Notes: generated by a model not told the origin, from the letters alone. A stretch of DNA of 64,000 nucleotides from Peptostreptococcus faecalis (GCF_900240845.1 NZ_OERU01000001.1:765079-829078); one strand, 5' to 3'; counted from the first letter of the stretch, positions 35,748 through 45,132 are shown. A program made the numbers and translations.

Positions 35748-37412
35748 ATGACAATTGAAAAAGAAAATTCCAACTTTATTAGAAATATTGTAATAGGAGA
35801 TTTAGAAAGCGGTAAACATAAAAGCATAGCAACTAGATTTCCTCCAGAGCCTAATGGATATCTTCATATAGGTCATGCAAAAAGTATATGCCTTAACTTT
35901 GGATTAGCGGAAGAATTTGAAGGGACTGTGAATTTAAGATTTGATGACACGAATCCACTAAAAGAAGATGTTGAATACGTTGATTCAATAAAAGAAGATG
36001 TTAAGTGGTTAGGATTTGACTGGAACGCACTTTATTTTGCATCTGATTATTTCGATGAAATGTATAAAAGAGCGGTATTGTTAATTAATAAGGGATTAGC
36101 TTATGTGGATGATCTTTCGCCAGAAGAAATGAGAGAGTACAGAGGTACTTTAAAAGAAGCAGGAAAGGACAGCCCTTACAGAAATAGATCCATTGAAGAA
36201 AATTTAGAACTATTTGAAAAAATGAAAAAAGGTGACTTTAAAGATGGAGAGAAAGTTCTAAGAGCAAAAATCGACATGGCATCTCCTAATATTAACTTAA
36301 GAGATCCAGCAATATATAGAATATCCCATTCAACTCATCATAATACTGGTGATAAGTGGTGTATTTACCCTATGTATACATTTGCACATCCTCTTGAAGA
36401 TGCAATAGAAGGTATTACTCATTCTCTTTGTACTTTGGAATTTGAAGATCAAAGACCATTTTATGATTGGGTAGTTAGAGAATGTGAAATGGAATATATT
36501 CCTAGACAGATTGAATTTGCCAGACTTAATATGACAAATACTGTAATGTCTAAAAGAAAATTAAAGCAGCTAGTTGACGAAGGCGTTACAGATGGGTGGG
36601 ATGATCCTAGAATGCCTACGATATCAGGACTTAGAAGAAGAGGATACACTCCAGAATCTATAAAAAATTTCTGTACAGAAATTGGAATATCTAAGGCAGA
36701 TTCTACAGTAGATAGTCAAATGTTAGATTTCTTCTTAAGAGAAGACTTGCAGGCAAAAGCTCCACTTGCTATGGCAGTAATTAATCCTTTGAAGTTAGTT
36801 ATAACTAACTATCCAGAAGGTGAAAATGAATACATAGAAATAGAAAATAATGCAAAAAATGAAAGCATGGGAAGTAGAAAAGTTAGTTTTTCTAGAGAAT
36901 TGTATATAGAAAAAGATGACTTTATGGAAGTTCCAGCTAAAAAATATTTTAGATTATTCCCTGGAAATGAAGTTAGATTAAAAGGTGGTTATTACGTTAA
37001 GTGTAATGATTTTATTAAAAACGAAGATGGAGAAATAGTAGAAATTCACTGTACTTATGATCCTGAAACAAAAAGTGGATCAGGATTTTCAGGGCGTAAA
37101 GTAAAAGCAACTATACACTGGGTAGATGCCAATAATTGTACACCAGCTGAATTCAGACTATACGAACCTTTAATATTGGATGAAGAAACAGAATCTTCAG
37201 GACAGCATTTTTTAAATTTAATTAATGAAAATTCAATAGATATCAAAAATGGATTCGTTGAAAATGCTCAAATAGAAGATGCAAAAAAAGGAGATAAATT
37301 CCAATTTATAAGAAACGGATTTTATTGTGTAGATTCTAAATATACGAATGATGAAAAGTTAGTGTTTAATAGAATAGTTCCATTAAAAAGTTCTTTTAAA
37401 CTTAATAAATAA
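35748..37412 (+). CDS. glnS: Glutaminyl-tRNA synthetase
   Basis: 554 residues, a full-length class I synthetase. The HIGH motif is in [14 protein letters not shown] near residue 33 and the KMSKS equivalent is VMSKRKL near 265; DDTNP, the [11 protein letters not shown] block and the C-terminal beta-barrels are conserved. It charges tRNA-Gln directly. Many Firmicutes lack it and use GatCAB amidation, so its presence is informative about the lineage. GGAGG precedes the ATG. Confidence 0.96.
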   Translation: MTIEKENSNFIRNIVIGDLESGKHKSIATRFPPEPNGYLHIGHAKSICLNFGLAEEFEGTVNLRFDDTNPLKEDVEYVDSIKEDVKWLGFDWNALYFASDYFDEMYKRAVLLINKGLAYVDDLSPEEMREYRGTLKEAGKDSPYRNRSIEENLELFEKMKKGDFKDGEKVLRAKIDMASPNINLRDPAIYRISHSTHHNTGDKWCIYPMYTFAHPLEDAIEGITHSLCTLEFEDQRPFYDWVVRECEMEYIPRQIEFARLNMTNTVMSKRKLKQLVDEGVTDGWDDPRMPTISGLRRRGYTPESIKNFCTEIGISKADSTVDSQMLDFFLREDLQAKAPLAMAVINPLKLVITNYPEGENEYIEIENNAKNESMGSRKVSFSRELYIEKDDFMEVPAKKYFRLFPGNEVRLKGGYYVKCNDFIKNEDGEIVEIHCTYDPETKSGSGFSGRKVKATIHWVDANNCTPAEFRLYEPLILDEETESSGQHFLNLINENSIDIKNGFVENAQIEDAKKGDKFQFIRNGFYCVDSKYTNDEKLVFNRIVPLKSSFKLNK

Positions 37413-37426
37413 ATCTAAATAATAAA

Positions 37427-37480
37427 AAAGGTGAAGAAATTTAACTATTACAATTACAGTTGATTTTCTTCGCCTTTAAG
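37427..37480 (+). terminator. Probable terminator after glnS
   Basis: AAAGGTGAAGAAA at 37427-37439 pairs with TTTCTTCGCCTTT at 37465-37477 with one wobble; an inner AACT/AGTT pairing extends it. The T tract is only three bases, so termination may be partial. Confidence 0.6.
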
Positions 37481-37606
37481 CTATAAAAAAATATATAAAG
37501 CTCATAAGTACATACAATATAAAAGTGCTTTACCTTATTTTATTTAATTATATAATTCATTTGAAAAATATATAAAAAATATATAGTTAACACACGCATA
37601 AAAGTT

Positions 37607-37635
37607 TTGTATATATAGTTTTATTTTGGTATAAT
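37607..37635 (+). promoter_or_regulatory. Promoter of the RelA/SpoT-like and MoaA-like operon
   Basis: TTGTAT at 37607-37612 and a perfect TATAAT at 37630-37635, exactly 17 bases apart. A small palindrome ACGTAAACGT lies just downstream at about 37640-37649, near the expected transcript start. Confidence 0.75.
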
Positions 37636-37669
37636 AGTTACGTAAACGTAAAGTTATATGGAGGATGAT

Positions 37670-39031
37670 ATGAGCTTAAAGGAGTTTGAATTTATAGAAG
37701 AAGCTACTAATATATTAGAAGAACAACGACCCACTTTGGAAGCAATTGAAGATGAATTAGTTAAGTTTTTTGGTTCAATGCCAATGAAAGAAAATGAATT
37801 AATTGCAGTTAGTTCAAGAATTAAATCTGAAAGCAGCTTGAAAGAAAAAATTATTAGAAATAGATACCTTATGCATTATTCAGACCCAGAAGACTTAATA
37901 TCAGATATTCCAGATTTAATTGGAATAAGAATAGAATGTAAATTTATCAAAGAAGAAAAAGATATTTTTATGGAAATTAAGAATTTTTTTGATAAAACAG
38001 ATGATAGAAAATATTTTTACTCAAGTTTAAATAAGAATATTCGATTGTATATGTTTGACAAACAGCCATTAAGGCAAAAAAATGGTTTTGAAATTTATAA
38101 AATTGATGGTGAGTATACTTTTTTAAATAGAAAAATAAAATTTGAATTGCAAATAAAATCTTTAGTAAATGTGTTTTGGAGTGAAATTGAACACAAAATA
38201 ATTTATAAAAACACGACATACTTATTACAAGATAATTTTCTAAAAGATATGATGGGTTCAATAAAGAATAATCTTACAATGGTAGATGACCAACTATTAA
38301 ATGTATATAACAATTTTAAACATGTTAGTAAATGGGATTCTACAGGTGGAAAAGAAGATATAAAGAAGATGTTCTCTAAACTTTTATATGATACGATTAC
38401 ATATAAAATGGAAAAGGAACTCTCATTTGTTATTGACTTTAAGAAACCTTGTGAAATTATACTAAACTATTCAATGAATAAGTATGCTAATTCAGTGGAA
38501 GGATTGAGTGACTTTTTGACTGAAGAATATAAAAAAATTGCTAATTTTATTAATAAAGATTTTGGATTTAATGATGAATTAGTATTAGAAAGAAAAGTAG
38601 AATTTGAAGATTCATTTTTAAATAATATATCCTCACTTTTTATTGAGAAAATGAATATAGAAGTACCATGGAATCTGTTTTTTAAGATATTATTTGAGTT
38701 AGAACCTGAAAATAATGCAGATGATTTTTCTAACTTTGTAGAGTTTTATAAAGGATCGTTAATCTCTATTGAAAGCTTATATAACGCGGTAGAGAGGTTT
38801 GGTGAATATAGTAATATAATAATCGATGACATGTATGATTGTGTTTATAAAATGATTTTAAAAATAGGGAAAATAGACATTTTCTACGACTATAATATTG
38901 CTAAAATAAATAAAATTGTATCTGAAGGATTGGATTATGTGTGCTATGAATTTGACACATATTATGACTACATAGAGCAGAGAAAGTTAATTTCAAAAAC
39001 TACTGTAGATAGCCTAATAAAAATATTTTAA
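37670..39031 (+). CDS. RelA/SpoT-type nucleotidyltransferase domain protein with unknown C-terminus
   Basis: 453 residues. Start ATG 37670 follows GGAGG; an earlier ATG at 37658 overlaps that site. The synthetase fold of (p)ppGpp enzymes spans about 45-180: R50-IKSESSLKEK with basic residues for ATP, DLIGIRI with metal-binding Asp82, and FELQIKS with Glu159 followed by WSEIEHKI. The guanosine-stacking motif that usually reads GY-x-x-x-H is here GFEIYK, so Tyr is Phe and the His is lost. There is no HD hydrolase, TGS or ACT domain; the last 270 residues are helical and unrecognised. It could make alarmones, modify another nucleotide, or be a toxSAS-like effector. Its operon partner is a degenerate MoaA. 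Confidence 0.75.
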   Translation: MSLKEFEFIEEATNILEEQRPTLEAIEDELVKFFGSMPMKENELIAVSSRIKSESSLKEKIIRNRYLMHYSDPEDLISDIPDLIGIRIECKFIKEEKDIFMEIKNFFDKTDDRKYFYSSLNKNIRLYMFDKQPLRQKNGFEIYKIDGEYTFLNRKIKFELQIKSLVNVFWSEIEHKIIYKNTTYLLQDNFLKDMMGSIKNNLTMVDDQLLNVYNNFKHVSKWDSTGGKEDIKKMFSKLLYDTITYKMEKELSFVIDFKKPCEIILNYSMNKYANSVEGLSDFLTEEYKKIANFINKDFGFNDELVLERKVEFEDSFLNNISSLFIEKMNIEVPWNLFFKILFELEPENNADDFSNFVEFYKGSLISIESLYNAVERFGEYSNIIIDDMYDCVYKMILKIGKIDIFYDYNIAKINKIVSEGLDYVCYEFDTYYDYIEQRKLISKTTVDSLIKIF

Positions 39032-39045
39032 AGGAAGTGGAATTT

Positions 39046-39921
39046 ATGGACGAACATTTATCTTACTTGCGTCTTATACTTACAGAAGAAAATAATTATC
39101 CAGTAATGTATTCTAAACCAATACATGATGTGAAAATATTATCACAAGAAGAACAAAGTATGAAATTAGAAGACTATAAAAAAATCATTAATTTTTTTTC
39201 AAAGAGAGAGTTGAAGAAAATAAAATTTGTAGGAGGGGAACCTTTATTATACAAGCATCTTGATGAATTAGTTTTATACGCAAAAGAATCTGGAATAGAA
39301 GAAATAGGAATTACAACTAATGGAATAGGTCTTGGTACAAGAATTTTAGATTTGAAAAAAGCTGGACTTACTCACGTTAATATTTCATTAGACTCTTTAA
39401 AAGAATATAAATATCAAGCGTTGACAGGTGGTGCTAATCTTAAAGAAGTTTTTATATCAATCGATGCGTGTCAAGCAGCTGGAATTAATTTGAAAATCAA
39501 TTGTGTTGCAATTAAAGATTTTAACGATGATGAACTAATAGATTTTATGAGATTAACTATAAATAATAATATGGATGTCAGATTGATTGAATTACTTCCG
39601 CATAACTTAAATAAACATGTTTATGAGCGTGGATATATGGACTTAAAAGAATATATGGAAAATACTGAAGACATTTATAGATCAGAAGATGAAAATTTAA
39701 GCGTAACAGAATACTTTAAAATTAATGGCGCAATAGGAAGAGTAGGTATTATTACAACTGATAGTAGGGAATATAAAGAAGATCTTAGAAGAATAAATAT
39801 CAGCAATAGAGGTTATATGAATGTTGGTTCTCTTCAAGAAAATGAATATTTTATAAAGCCCGATCTTGACAATGAAGACAAATTAGAGGACTTATTTTAT
39901 AACATTACTTCAAATATTTAA
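39046..39921 (+). CDS. MoaA-like protein lacking all iron-sulfur cysteines (pseudo-radical-SAM)
   Basis: 291 residues from ATG 39046, after AAGGAAG and 14 bases past the previous gene. It aligns with MoaA without gaps at the N-terminus: YLRLILTEENNYPVMYSKP stands where MoaA has the C-x3-C-x2-C loop, with N16, V20 and S23 replacing the cysteines. GGEPLL (63-68), TTNG, NISLDSL, KINCVA and RLIELLP are kept. The C-terminal cluster cysteines are also gone (REYKEDLRRINIS region). Basic positions known to contact GTP in MoaA (R9, K58, K60, K150, R179, R249) are largely retained. It probably binds a guanosine nucleotide but cannot do radical chemistry. No other molybdenum-cofactor genes are here. Confidence 0.8.
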   Translation: MDEHLSYLRLILTEENNYPVMYSKPIHDVKILSQEEQSMKLEDYKKIINFFSKRELKKIKFVGGEPLLYKHLDELVLYAKESGIEEIGITTNGIGLGTRILDLKKAGLTHVNISLDSLKEYKYQALTGGANLKEVFISIDACQAAGINLKINCVAIKDFNDDELIDFMRLTINNNMDVRLIELLPHNLNKHVYERGYMDLKEYMENTEDIYRSEDENLSVTEYFKINGAIGRVGIITTDSREYKEDLRRINISNRGYMNVGSLQENEYFIKPDLDNEDKLEDLFYNITSNI

Positions 39922-39940
39922 ACATGATAATTTTATTTAA

Positions 39941-39988
39941 AAATGTTAACTCGATGTTAAATCTAAAATCGAGTTAACATTTTTTATT
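39941..39988 (+). terminator. Terminator of the RelA/SpoT-like and MoaA-like operon
   Basis: AAATGTTAACTCGAT at 39941-39955 pairs perfectly with ATCGAGTTAACATTT at 39968-39982, followed by TTTATT. It isolates the two-gene unit. Confidence 0.9.
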
Positions 39989-40039
39989 ATTATACATGTT
40001 ATTATATAATTGTATTATAAAAAATTAAGAGGTGTCATT

Positions 40040-41653
40040 ATGGAAGTATCCATTTATTTAATAACAGGTTTAGGTTTATTTTTTTACGGAATAAACATAA
40101 TGGGAGATGGATTACAAAAAATAGCTGGAGAAGAACTAAAATTTGTAATAGAAAAGTTATCGTCAAATAAATTTATTGGAGTACTAATAGGTGCTATAAT
40201 TACTACGATAACACAAAGTTCTGCAGCCACAAATATTATGACTGTCGGATTTGTAAATACTGCAATAATAAATTTACAACAAGCAGTAGGGATAATGTTA
40301 GGTACTAATATAGGTACCACTGTTACAGCTCAGCTAATATCATTTAACATAGAGACTATTGCTCCCGCAATAATTGGTATATCAATGTTAGTTTGGATTT
40401 TTACAAAAAAAATAAAAATTAAAAACATGTGTGAAATTTTTATAGGTGTAGGAATTTTATTTATTGGAATGTACTTTATGAAAAGTGCTGCTTTACCAAT
40501 TTCAAAATCTGATACTGCTAAATACCTTGTATCATACTTAATTAATTATCCAGTGCTAGGTATTATAATAGGGTTTATATTAACAAGCATATTTAAAAGT
40601 TCAACGGCAACATTAGCTATATTAATTGCATTTGCATCTCAAAATATTTTACCAGTGTATGCAGCTCTTCCTATTATGTATGGGGATAACATAGGAGGAT
40701 GTGTAGCTCCGCTTATGTCAACTATTGGAGCGACTAAAAATGCAAAAAGAGCATCTATTATTAACCTTATATTTAGCATCATGGGAACAGTTCTCTTTAT
40801 ACTAGTATTACATTCACCTATAGTATATATATCGGAAAAATTGAATCCAGGTAATTTGTCTAGGCAAATTGCTAATATACATACTATTTTTAATTTGATT
40901 AATATTATAATTCTCATACCACTAAGTGCTTATTTTATAAAATTATCCACTAAAATAGTACCTATAACCGATGATGAACAAAGTCAACAAAAAATATATA
41001 TGACAAAGTTTTTAGATGAAAGATTACTTGAAACTCCGTCAATAGCATTGTCCAATGTAGAAAATGAAGTAATTAGAATGGCTAGCAGAGCAAGTAGAGC
41101 TTTAAATGCTTCCTATGAATCTATAAAATCAGACAGTGATGAGAATATAAATTCAGCCTTTAAATATTACTCAATAATAAGCATCTTAGAAATAGACATA
41201 ATAAATTTTTTGCTTGCGCTTAGGAAAAAAAAGTTAAGCGAGCAAGAAACATTGAAATTAGATGTGTTATTTCACATTGTTACTAATATAAAAAGAGTCG
41301 GAAAAAATGCAAACGATATAGCACAGAGATCAATGCAAATAAAAAAAGAAAAAATTGATTTATCTGAAGAAGCCAAGAGTGAATTGGATGAAATATTTCG
41401 CTTTGCTTCAAAGAATTTCTATGATTCAATAACTGCAATAAAAACGAGTGATTATGAGTTAGCTGATATAGTGATAGAAAGAGAAAAACAAATTGATATT
41501 TTGGAAAAAAAGTATAAAAAGTTACATTTAAGTAGATTGTATGAAGGTAATTGCTCTGTAGAAAAAGGTATATATTTTTTAGACATTGTTAATAGCATTA
41601 AGAGTGTTTCGGATAATGCTAAGAGTATAGCTCAAGAATTAAACAGAATGTAA
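40040..41653 (+). CDS. Na+/phosphate cotransporter family protein with PhoU-like domain
   Basis: 537 residues. The N-terminal 310 residues hold eight or so membrane helices with the inverted repeats TQSSAATNIMTVGF and FKSSTATLAILIAF, hallmarks of the NptA/PiT-II Na+:Pi family. The C-terminal 200 residues are a helical PhoU-like domain. GAGGTG precedes the ATG at 40040; the frame is open ten residues further. It takes up phosphate with Na+. The adenosine deaminase gene follows 77 bases later with no terminator. Confidence 0.9.
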   Translation: MEVSIYLITGLGLFFYGINIMGDGLQKIAGEELKFVIEKLSSNKFIGVLIGAIITTITQSSAATNIMTVGFVNTAIINLQQAVGIMLGTNIGTTVTAQLISFNIETIAPAIIGISMLVWIFTKKIKIKNMCEIFIGVGILFIGMYFMKSAALPISKSDTAKYLVSYLINYPVLGIIIGFILTSIFKSSTATLAILIAFASQNILPVYAALPIMYGDNIGGCVAPLMSTIGATKNAKRASIINLIFSIMGTVLFILVLHSPIVYISEKLNPGNLSRQIANIHTIFNLINIIILIPLSAYFIKLSTKIVPITDDEQSQQKIYMTKFLDERLLETPSIALSNVENEVIRMASRASRALNASYESIKSDSDENINSAFKYYSIISILEIDIINFLLALRKKKLSEQETLKLDVLFHIVTNIKRVGKNANDIAQRSMQIKKEKIDLSEEAKSELDEIFRFASKNFYDSITAIKTSDYELADIVIEREKQIDILEKKYKKLHLSRLYEGNCSVEKGIYFLDIVNSIKSVSDNAKSIAQELNRM

Positions 41654-41730
41654 AAAAAATTTAATTACTATACAAAAAATATATGAAATTAATATATAAC
41701 TTTGTATTTAAGTTAGGATGTGGGTATAAA

Positions 41731-42735
41731 ATGCTAAGTAAAGAAAATATATATGATTTTCCAAAAATAGAGTTACATTGTCATTTAGATGGATCTTTAA
41801 GGGCTAATAGTATACTAGAAGAGTCGCATACAAATGATGTAAAATTAACTGATAGAGAAAAATACAATATAGAAAATTTACTAAAAGCACCAAAAGTAAA
41901 CGAATCACTTGTTTCATACTTAAAAAGTTTTGATATACCTATTAGAGTAATGCAAAATAAAAAAAGTATTGAAAGATTCACGTTTGAGGTGTATGAAGAT
42001 GCTAGCAAAGAAAATGTTAAATACCTTGAACTTAGATTTGCACCATCCCTTCATACAAAGATGGGATTAAATCAATCTGAAGTAATAGAAGCAGCTATAT
42101 CTGGTATGAAAAACGCTACCAAAAAATACGATATTGAAGGAAACTTAATACTTTGCTGTATGAAAAATTTATCGGAAAAAATAGCTATTGAAACTATTGA
42201 AAGGGGGCGGGATTATTTAAATCACGGTGTCGTTGCAGTGGATTTAGCTGGTCCAGAAGAAGAAGGATTTTCTACAAAATTTATAAACGCAATGAGTTTA
42301 GCAAAAAAGTATGGCTATAAAATAACTATACATGCTGGTGAAGTTGCATCAGGTCAAAATATATTAGATTCCATAAAAATGTTAGATGCAGATCGAATTG
42401 GGCACGGAGTCAGATTATATGATAATATAGAAGCGTACGAAATTATTAAAAATAGAAATATTATGCTTGAAGTATGCCCAACTAGCAATATACAAACTAA
42501 TGCTGTATCTAGTTTGCAGTCTCATCCCGTAGTGAGTTATTATAATGATAAACTAAATCTTTGCATAAATACAGACAATAGAACTGTATCAGATACTACT
42601 CTAACGGAAGAGTATGTGATTGCATCTAAACTGTTAAATATGGGAAAAGACGATTATAATAAAATGTATTCTAATACTGTTAAATCTTCTTTTGCTGATA
42701 ATAGTGTAAAAGAATTTCTTTTACGCAAAATATAA
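41731..42735 (+). CDS. add: Adenosine deaminase
   Basis: 334 residues. Zinc ligands and active-site blocks are complete: ELHCHLDGSLR near residue 12, TIHAGEV near 200, the ADRIGHGVRL block, CPTSNIQT and NTDNRTVSDT. It converts adenosine to inosine. The ATG at 41731 matches the usual N-terminus; its ribosome site (AGGATGTGGG) is weak, and an earlier ATG at 41683 has none. It lies between the phosphate carrier and mrp. Confidence 0.94.
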   Translation: MLSKENIYDFPKIELHCHLDGSLRANSILEESHTNDVKLTDREKYNIENLLKAPKVNESLVSYLKSFDIPIRVMQNKKSIERFTFEVYEDASKENVKYLELRFAPSLHTKMGLNQSEVIEAAISGMKNATKKYDIEGNLILCCMKNLSEKIAIETIERGRDYLNHGVVAVDLAGPEEEGFSTKFINAMSLAKKYGYKITIHAGEVASGQNILDSIKMLDADRIGHGVRLYDNIEAYEIIKNRNIMLEVCPTSNIQTNAVSSLQSHPVVSYYNDKLNLCINTDNRTVSDTTLTEEYVIASKLLNMGKDDYNKMYSNTVKSSFADNSVKEFLLRKI

Positions 42736-42767
42736 AATGTAATATAAGAATAAATGGAGGTGCTTTA

Positions 42768-43607
42768 ATGAGCAATTGTAGTACATGCCCATCAAAAAAT
42801 AACTGCAATACAAAAGCAGATGAATGTGGCGTTGTTAATAATAAAAGGAATTCAATAAAAAATATAATAGGTGTTATGAGCGGAAAGGGTGGAGTAGGCA
42901 AATCTACTTCTACAGTTTTGCTTGCTAATCAGCTTGCTGCTCAAGGATATAAGGTTGGAATATTAGATGCAGATATAACTGGACCAAGTATACCTAAATT
43001 ATTGAATATGGATGGCCTAAGGGCCCTTTCTGATGGAGAAAATATTATACCTGTGACTGCTTCTAATAATATAAAGGTAATTTCTCTAAATCTAATGATC
43101 GATGATGAAAACGATCCAGTAATATGGCGAGGTCCAATGATTGGTGGAGTGGTAAAACAATTTTACTCAGATGTTTTATGGGAAGAGTTGGATTATCTAT
43201 TGATAGATATGCCACCAGGTACAGGAGATGTAGCATTAACAGTAATGCAATCTATACCACTTACTGGAATAGTTATGGTTTCTATACCTCAAAATCTAGT
43301 TTCTATGATCGTTTCAAAAGCTATTAATATGTCACAGAAATTAAATATACCGATAATAGGTGTAGTAGAAAATATGAGCTATGTAGAGTGTCCATGTTGC
43401 GATGAAAAAATAAAGATTTTTTCTGATGATAACGGTCAAGATACTAATGAATTTTTAGCAAAACATAATCTAGATCTTCTTGGAGAGCTTCCAATGTCAT
43501 CAGAAATTATTAATTTTTCTAACAACACAGCGAGTGATATTAGCCCTAAACTAAAAACAATTATAGATGATATTACAAATAAGGTAATTGGATTTTGTGA
43601 AAAGTAA
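42768..43607 (+). CDS. Mrp/NBP35-family iron-sulfur carrier ATPase
   Basis: 279 residues. A short N-terminal cysteine cluster (CSTCPSKNNC, then DECG) precedes the deviant Walker A GKGGVGKST near 40; DADITGPSIPK, PPGTGD and the C-terminal ECPCCDEK pair of cluster-binding cysteines are present. It carries 4Fe-4S clusters to apoproteins in the cytoplasm. GGAGG precedes the ATG. It is the last gene of the nptA-add-mrp group, closed by a shared terminator. Confidence 0.93.
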   Translation: MSNCSTCPSKNNCNTKADECGVVNNKRNSIKNIIGVMSGKGGVGKSTSTVLLANQLAAQGYKVGILDADITGPSIPKLLNMDGLRALSDGENIIPVTASNNIKVISLNLMIDDENDPVIWRGPMIGGVVKQFYSDVLWEELDYLLIDMPPGTGDVALTVMQSIPLTGIVMVSIPQNLVSMIVSKAINMSQKLNIPIIGVVENMSYVECPCCDEKIKIFSDDNGQDTNEFLAKHNLDLLGELPMSSEIINFSNNTASDISPKLKTIIDDITNKVIGFCEK

Positions 43608-43626
43608 AAGAAAATTTTCTTACTAA

Positions 43627-43656
43627 AAAAAGGTACCTGCTTAGGTACCTTTTTAT
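43627..43656. terminator. Shared bidirectional terminator
   Basis: AAAAAGGTACCT and AGGTACCTTTTT pair around a GCTT loop (43627-43654) with A-rich and T-rich flanks. It ends mrp on one strand and the small Sm-like gene on the other. Confidence 0.85.
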
Positions 43657-43892
43657 TATAGCTTCTTGATAGATTTTATTGAATTCATTGGTATATATAA
43701 AGTTTCTCTTTCATTATATCTTGGATTTTCCTCATCGTGATACGTTATCTTTAAAGTAAGCGATATATTGTCACACTCAGATATCGTACCGTATAGCTTA
43801 GAACTGCTTAAATATGATTCTATTTCGACATAATCATTTAAATGATTTTTTACAAACTCTTGAAAACTAAGGTTCTTTTTTGTCTTTAACAT
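43656..43892 (-). CDS. Small conserved-looking protein, possibly Sm-like
   Basis: 78 residues on the minus strand with AAGGGG eight bases before the ATG. After a basic N-terminus the pattern DYVEIESYLSSSKLYGTISECDNISLTLKITY alternates as short beta strands, with a closing YIPMNSIKSI strand, much like LSm or Hfq-type five-stranded folds. No motif allows a firm family. It stands alone, between convergent mrp and the divergent NUDIX gene. It may bind RNA or a small ligand, but that is a guess. Confidence 0.65.
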   Translation of the reverse strand: MLKTKKNLSFQEFVKNHLNDYVEIESYLSSSKLYGTISECDNISLTLKITYHDEENPRYNERETLYIPMNSIKSIKKL

Positions 43893-44042
43893 AACACTTA
43901 CCCCTTTCTAATATAAAAAAATATAATTGCGAATTAATGAGTTCAATCGGATATATTCGGATATATACGTAACATCAATATCATCTTCTTATAATTAGTA
44001 TATATCCTTTTTTAAAATATGTAAACACATAAGGAGAAAGAC

Positions 44043-44648
44043 ATGGAATTATTAAGGAAATTAAACAAAATCATTAAAGTAACAAATGTATATTCTTCAA
44101 AATATTTAAATATTTTTGAAACAGAGTACAAAGATAAAACAGGAAAAAATAAAAAATGGATTTCTGCTTCCAGAAAAAATAAAATTGAATACGAAAATTT
44201 TATTTTTGAAAAACAACAAACCTCTGCAGATGCTGTTTTAATAGCTGCCGTAAATACTGATATTAATGCTATCGTAGTAATCAGAGAATTTAGAATTTCT
44301 ATTAATGATTTTATTTATTCACTGCCAGCAGGCCTAGTTGATAAAGAAGAAAACATATATGAAACGGCTAAACGTGAAATGAAAGAAGAAACAGGGTTAA
44401 CTCTCTATGACATAGATGAAGCAAAATCATGTAAAAAAGCTTTTTCATCGGTTGGAATGACAGATGAAAGCATATCTATCATATATGGAAAAGCTAAGGG
44501 AGAATTTTCTGTAGAAAATCAGGAATCAAGTGAAATAATACACCCTATGTATTTAAGTAAGGAAGAATCAAAAAAACTCCTACTAAGTGATGAAAATATA
44601 GATGTGAAATTGTGGCTAGTATTACAAAATTTCATATCGGAGAACTAG
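44043..44648 (+). CDS. NUDIX hydrolase, ADP-ribose pyrophosphatase type
   Basis: 201 residues. The Nudix box G-x5-E-x7-REUxEExGU is seen as GLVDKEENIYETAKREMKEETG. The preceding strand IREFRISINDFIYSLPAGL is typical of ADP-ribose or nucleoside-diphosphate-sugar pyrophosphatases. AAGGAG precedes the ATG. The GIY-YIG gene follows four bases later, so they are cotranscribed. The exact nucleotide substrate is open. Confidence 0.9.
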   Translation: MELLRKLNKIIKVTNVYSSKYLNIFETEYKDKTGKNKKWISASRKNKIEYENFIFEKQQTSADAVLIAAVNTDINAIVVIREFRISINDFIYSLPAGLVDKEENIYETAKREMKEETGLTLYDIDEAKSCKKAFSSVGMTDESISIIYGKAKGEFSVENQESSEIIHPMYLSKEESKKLLLSDENIDVKLWLVLQNFISEN

Positions 44649-44652
44649 TTAT

Positions 44653-44961
44653 ATGTATACATATATGTTGAGGTGCAAAGACAACAGTATCTATTGTGGT
44701 TACACTACCGATATAAATAGAAGGATTGCAGAGCATAAAAATGGAATAGGATCCAAGTATGTTAAGGCGAAAGGTTTCAAAAGTCTAGAGTTATACATAA
44801 AGTTAAGTACTAAAAAAGATGCTATGAAAATGGAATTTGCAATAAAAAAATTAACAAAAAGTAAAAAAGAAAAAATTATAAATGGTGACTTTTGTGAACT
44901 AAATAAATTCAATATTGAATACGAAAATATAATAATGGTGAACAATAATAGCAATCTATAA
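44653..44961 (+). CDS. GIY-YIG domain protein, UPF0213 (YhbQ/YazA) type
   Basis: 102 residues. The N-terminal YTYMLRCKDNSIYCGYTTDINRR gives the GIY-YIG core (YMLR for GIY and YCGYT for YIG), followed by the EHKNG and SKYVKAKG blocks of this family. Members are small single-domain nuclease-like proteins of uncertain role. It begins four bases after the NUDIX stop with no strong ribosome site of its own, suggesting translational coupling. Confidence 0.9.
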   Translation: MYTYMLRCKDNSIYCGYTTDINRRIAEHKNGIGSKYVKAKGFKSLELYIKLSTKKDAMKMEFAIKKLTKSKKEKIINGDFCELNKFNIEYENIIMVNNNSNL

Positions 44962-44992
44962 GTCAATATTACATAAATATTTTAAATTTTAT

Positions 44993-45036
44993 AATAACCC
45001 TAAAAGTTAAAAACTAGCTTTTAGGGTTATTATTTT
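44993..45036 (+). terminator. Terminator after the NUDIX/GIY-YIG pair
   Basis: AATAACCCTAAAAG at 44993-45006 pairs perfectly with CTTTTAGGGTTATT at 45018-45031, followed by ATTTTA. It separates this unit from the GntR-ABC cassette. Confidence 0.88.
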
Positions 45037-45132
45037 ATAAAAATATTTAGAGTAATTATTCAAGAGTATTTTATAAAATTATTACAGCAAACAGTAAATG
45101 ATACTATAAAAAGGGAATATATAAATAAAATG

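Noticed and set aside
43124-43327. Plus-strand reading frame inside mrp
   Set aside because: It overlaps the conserved ATPase core in another frame and has no ribosome site.
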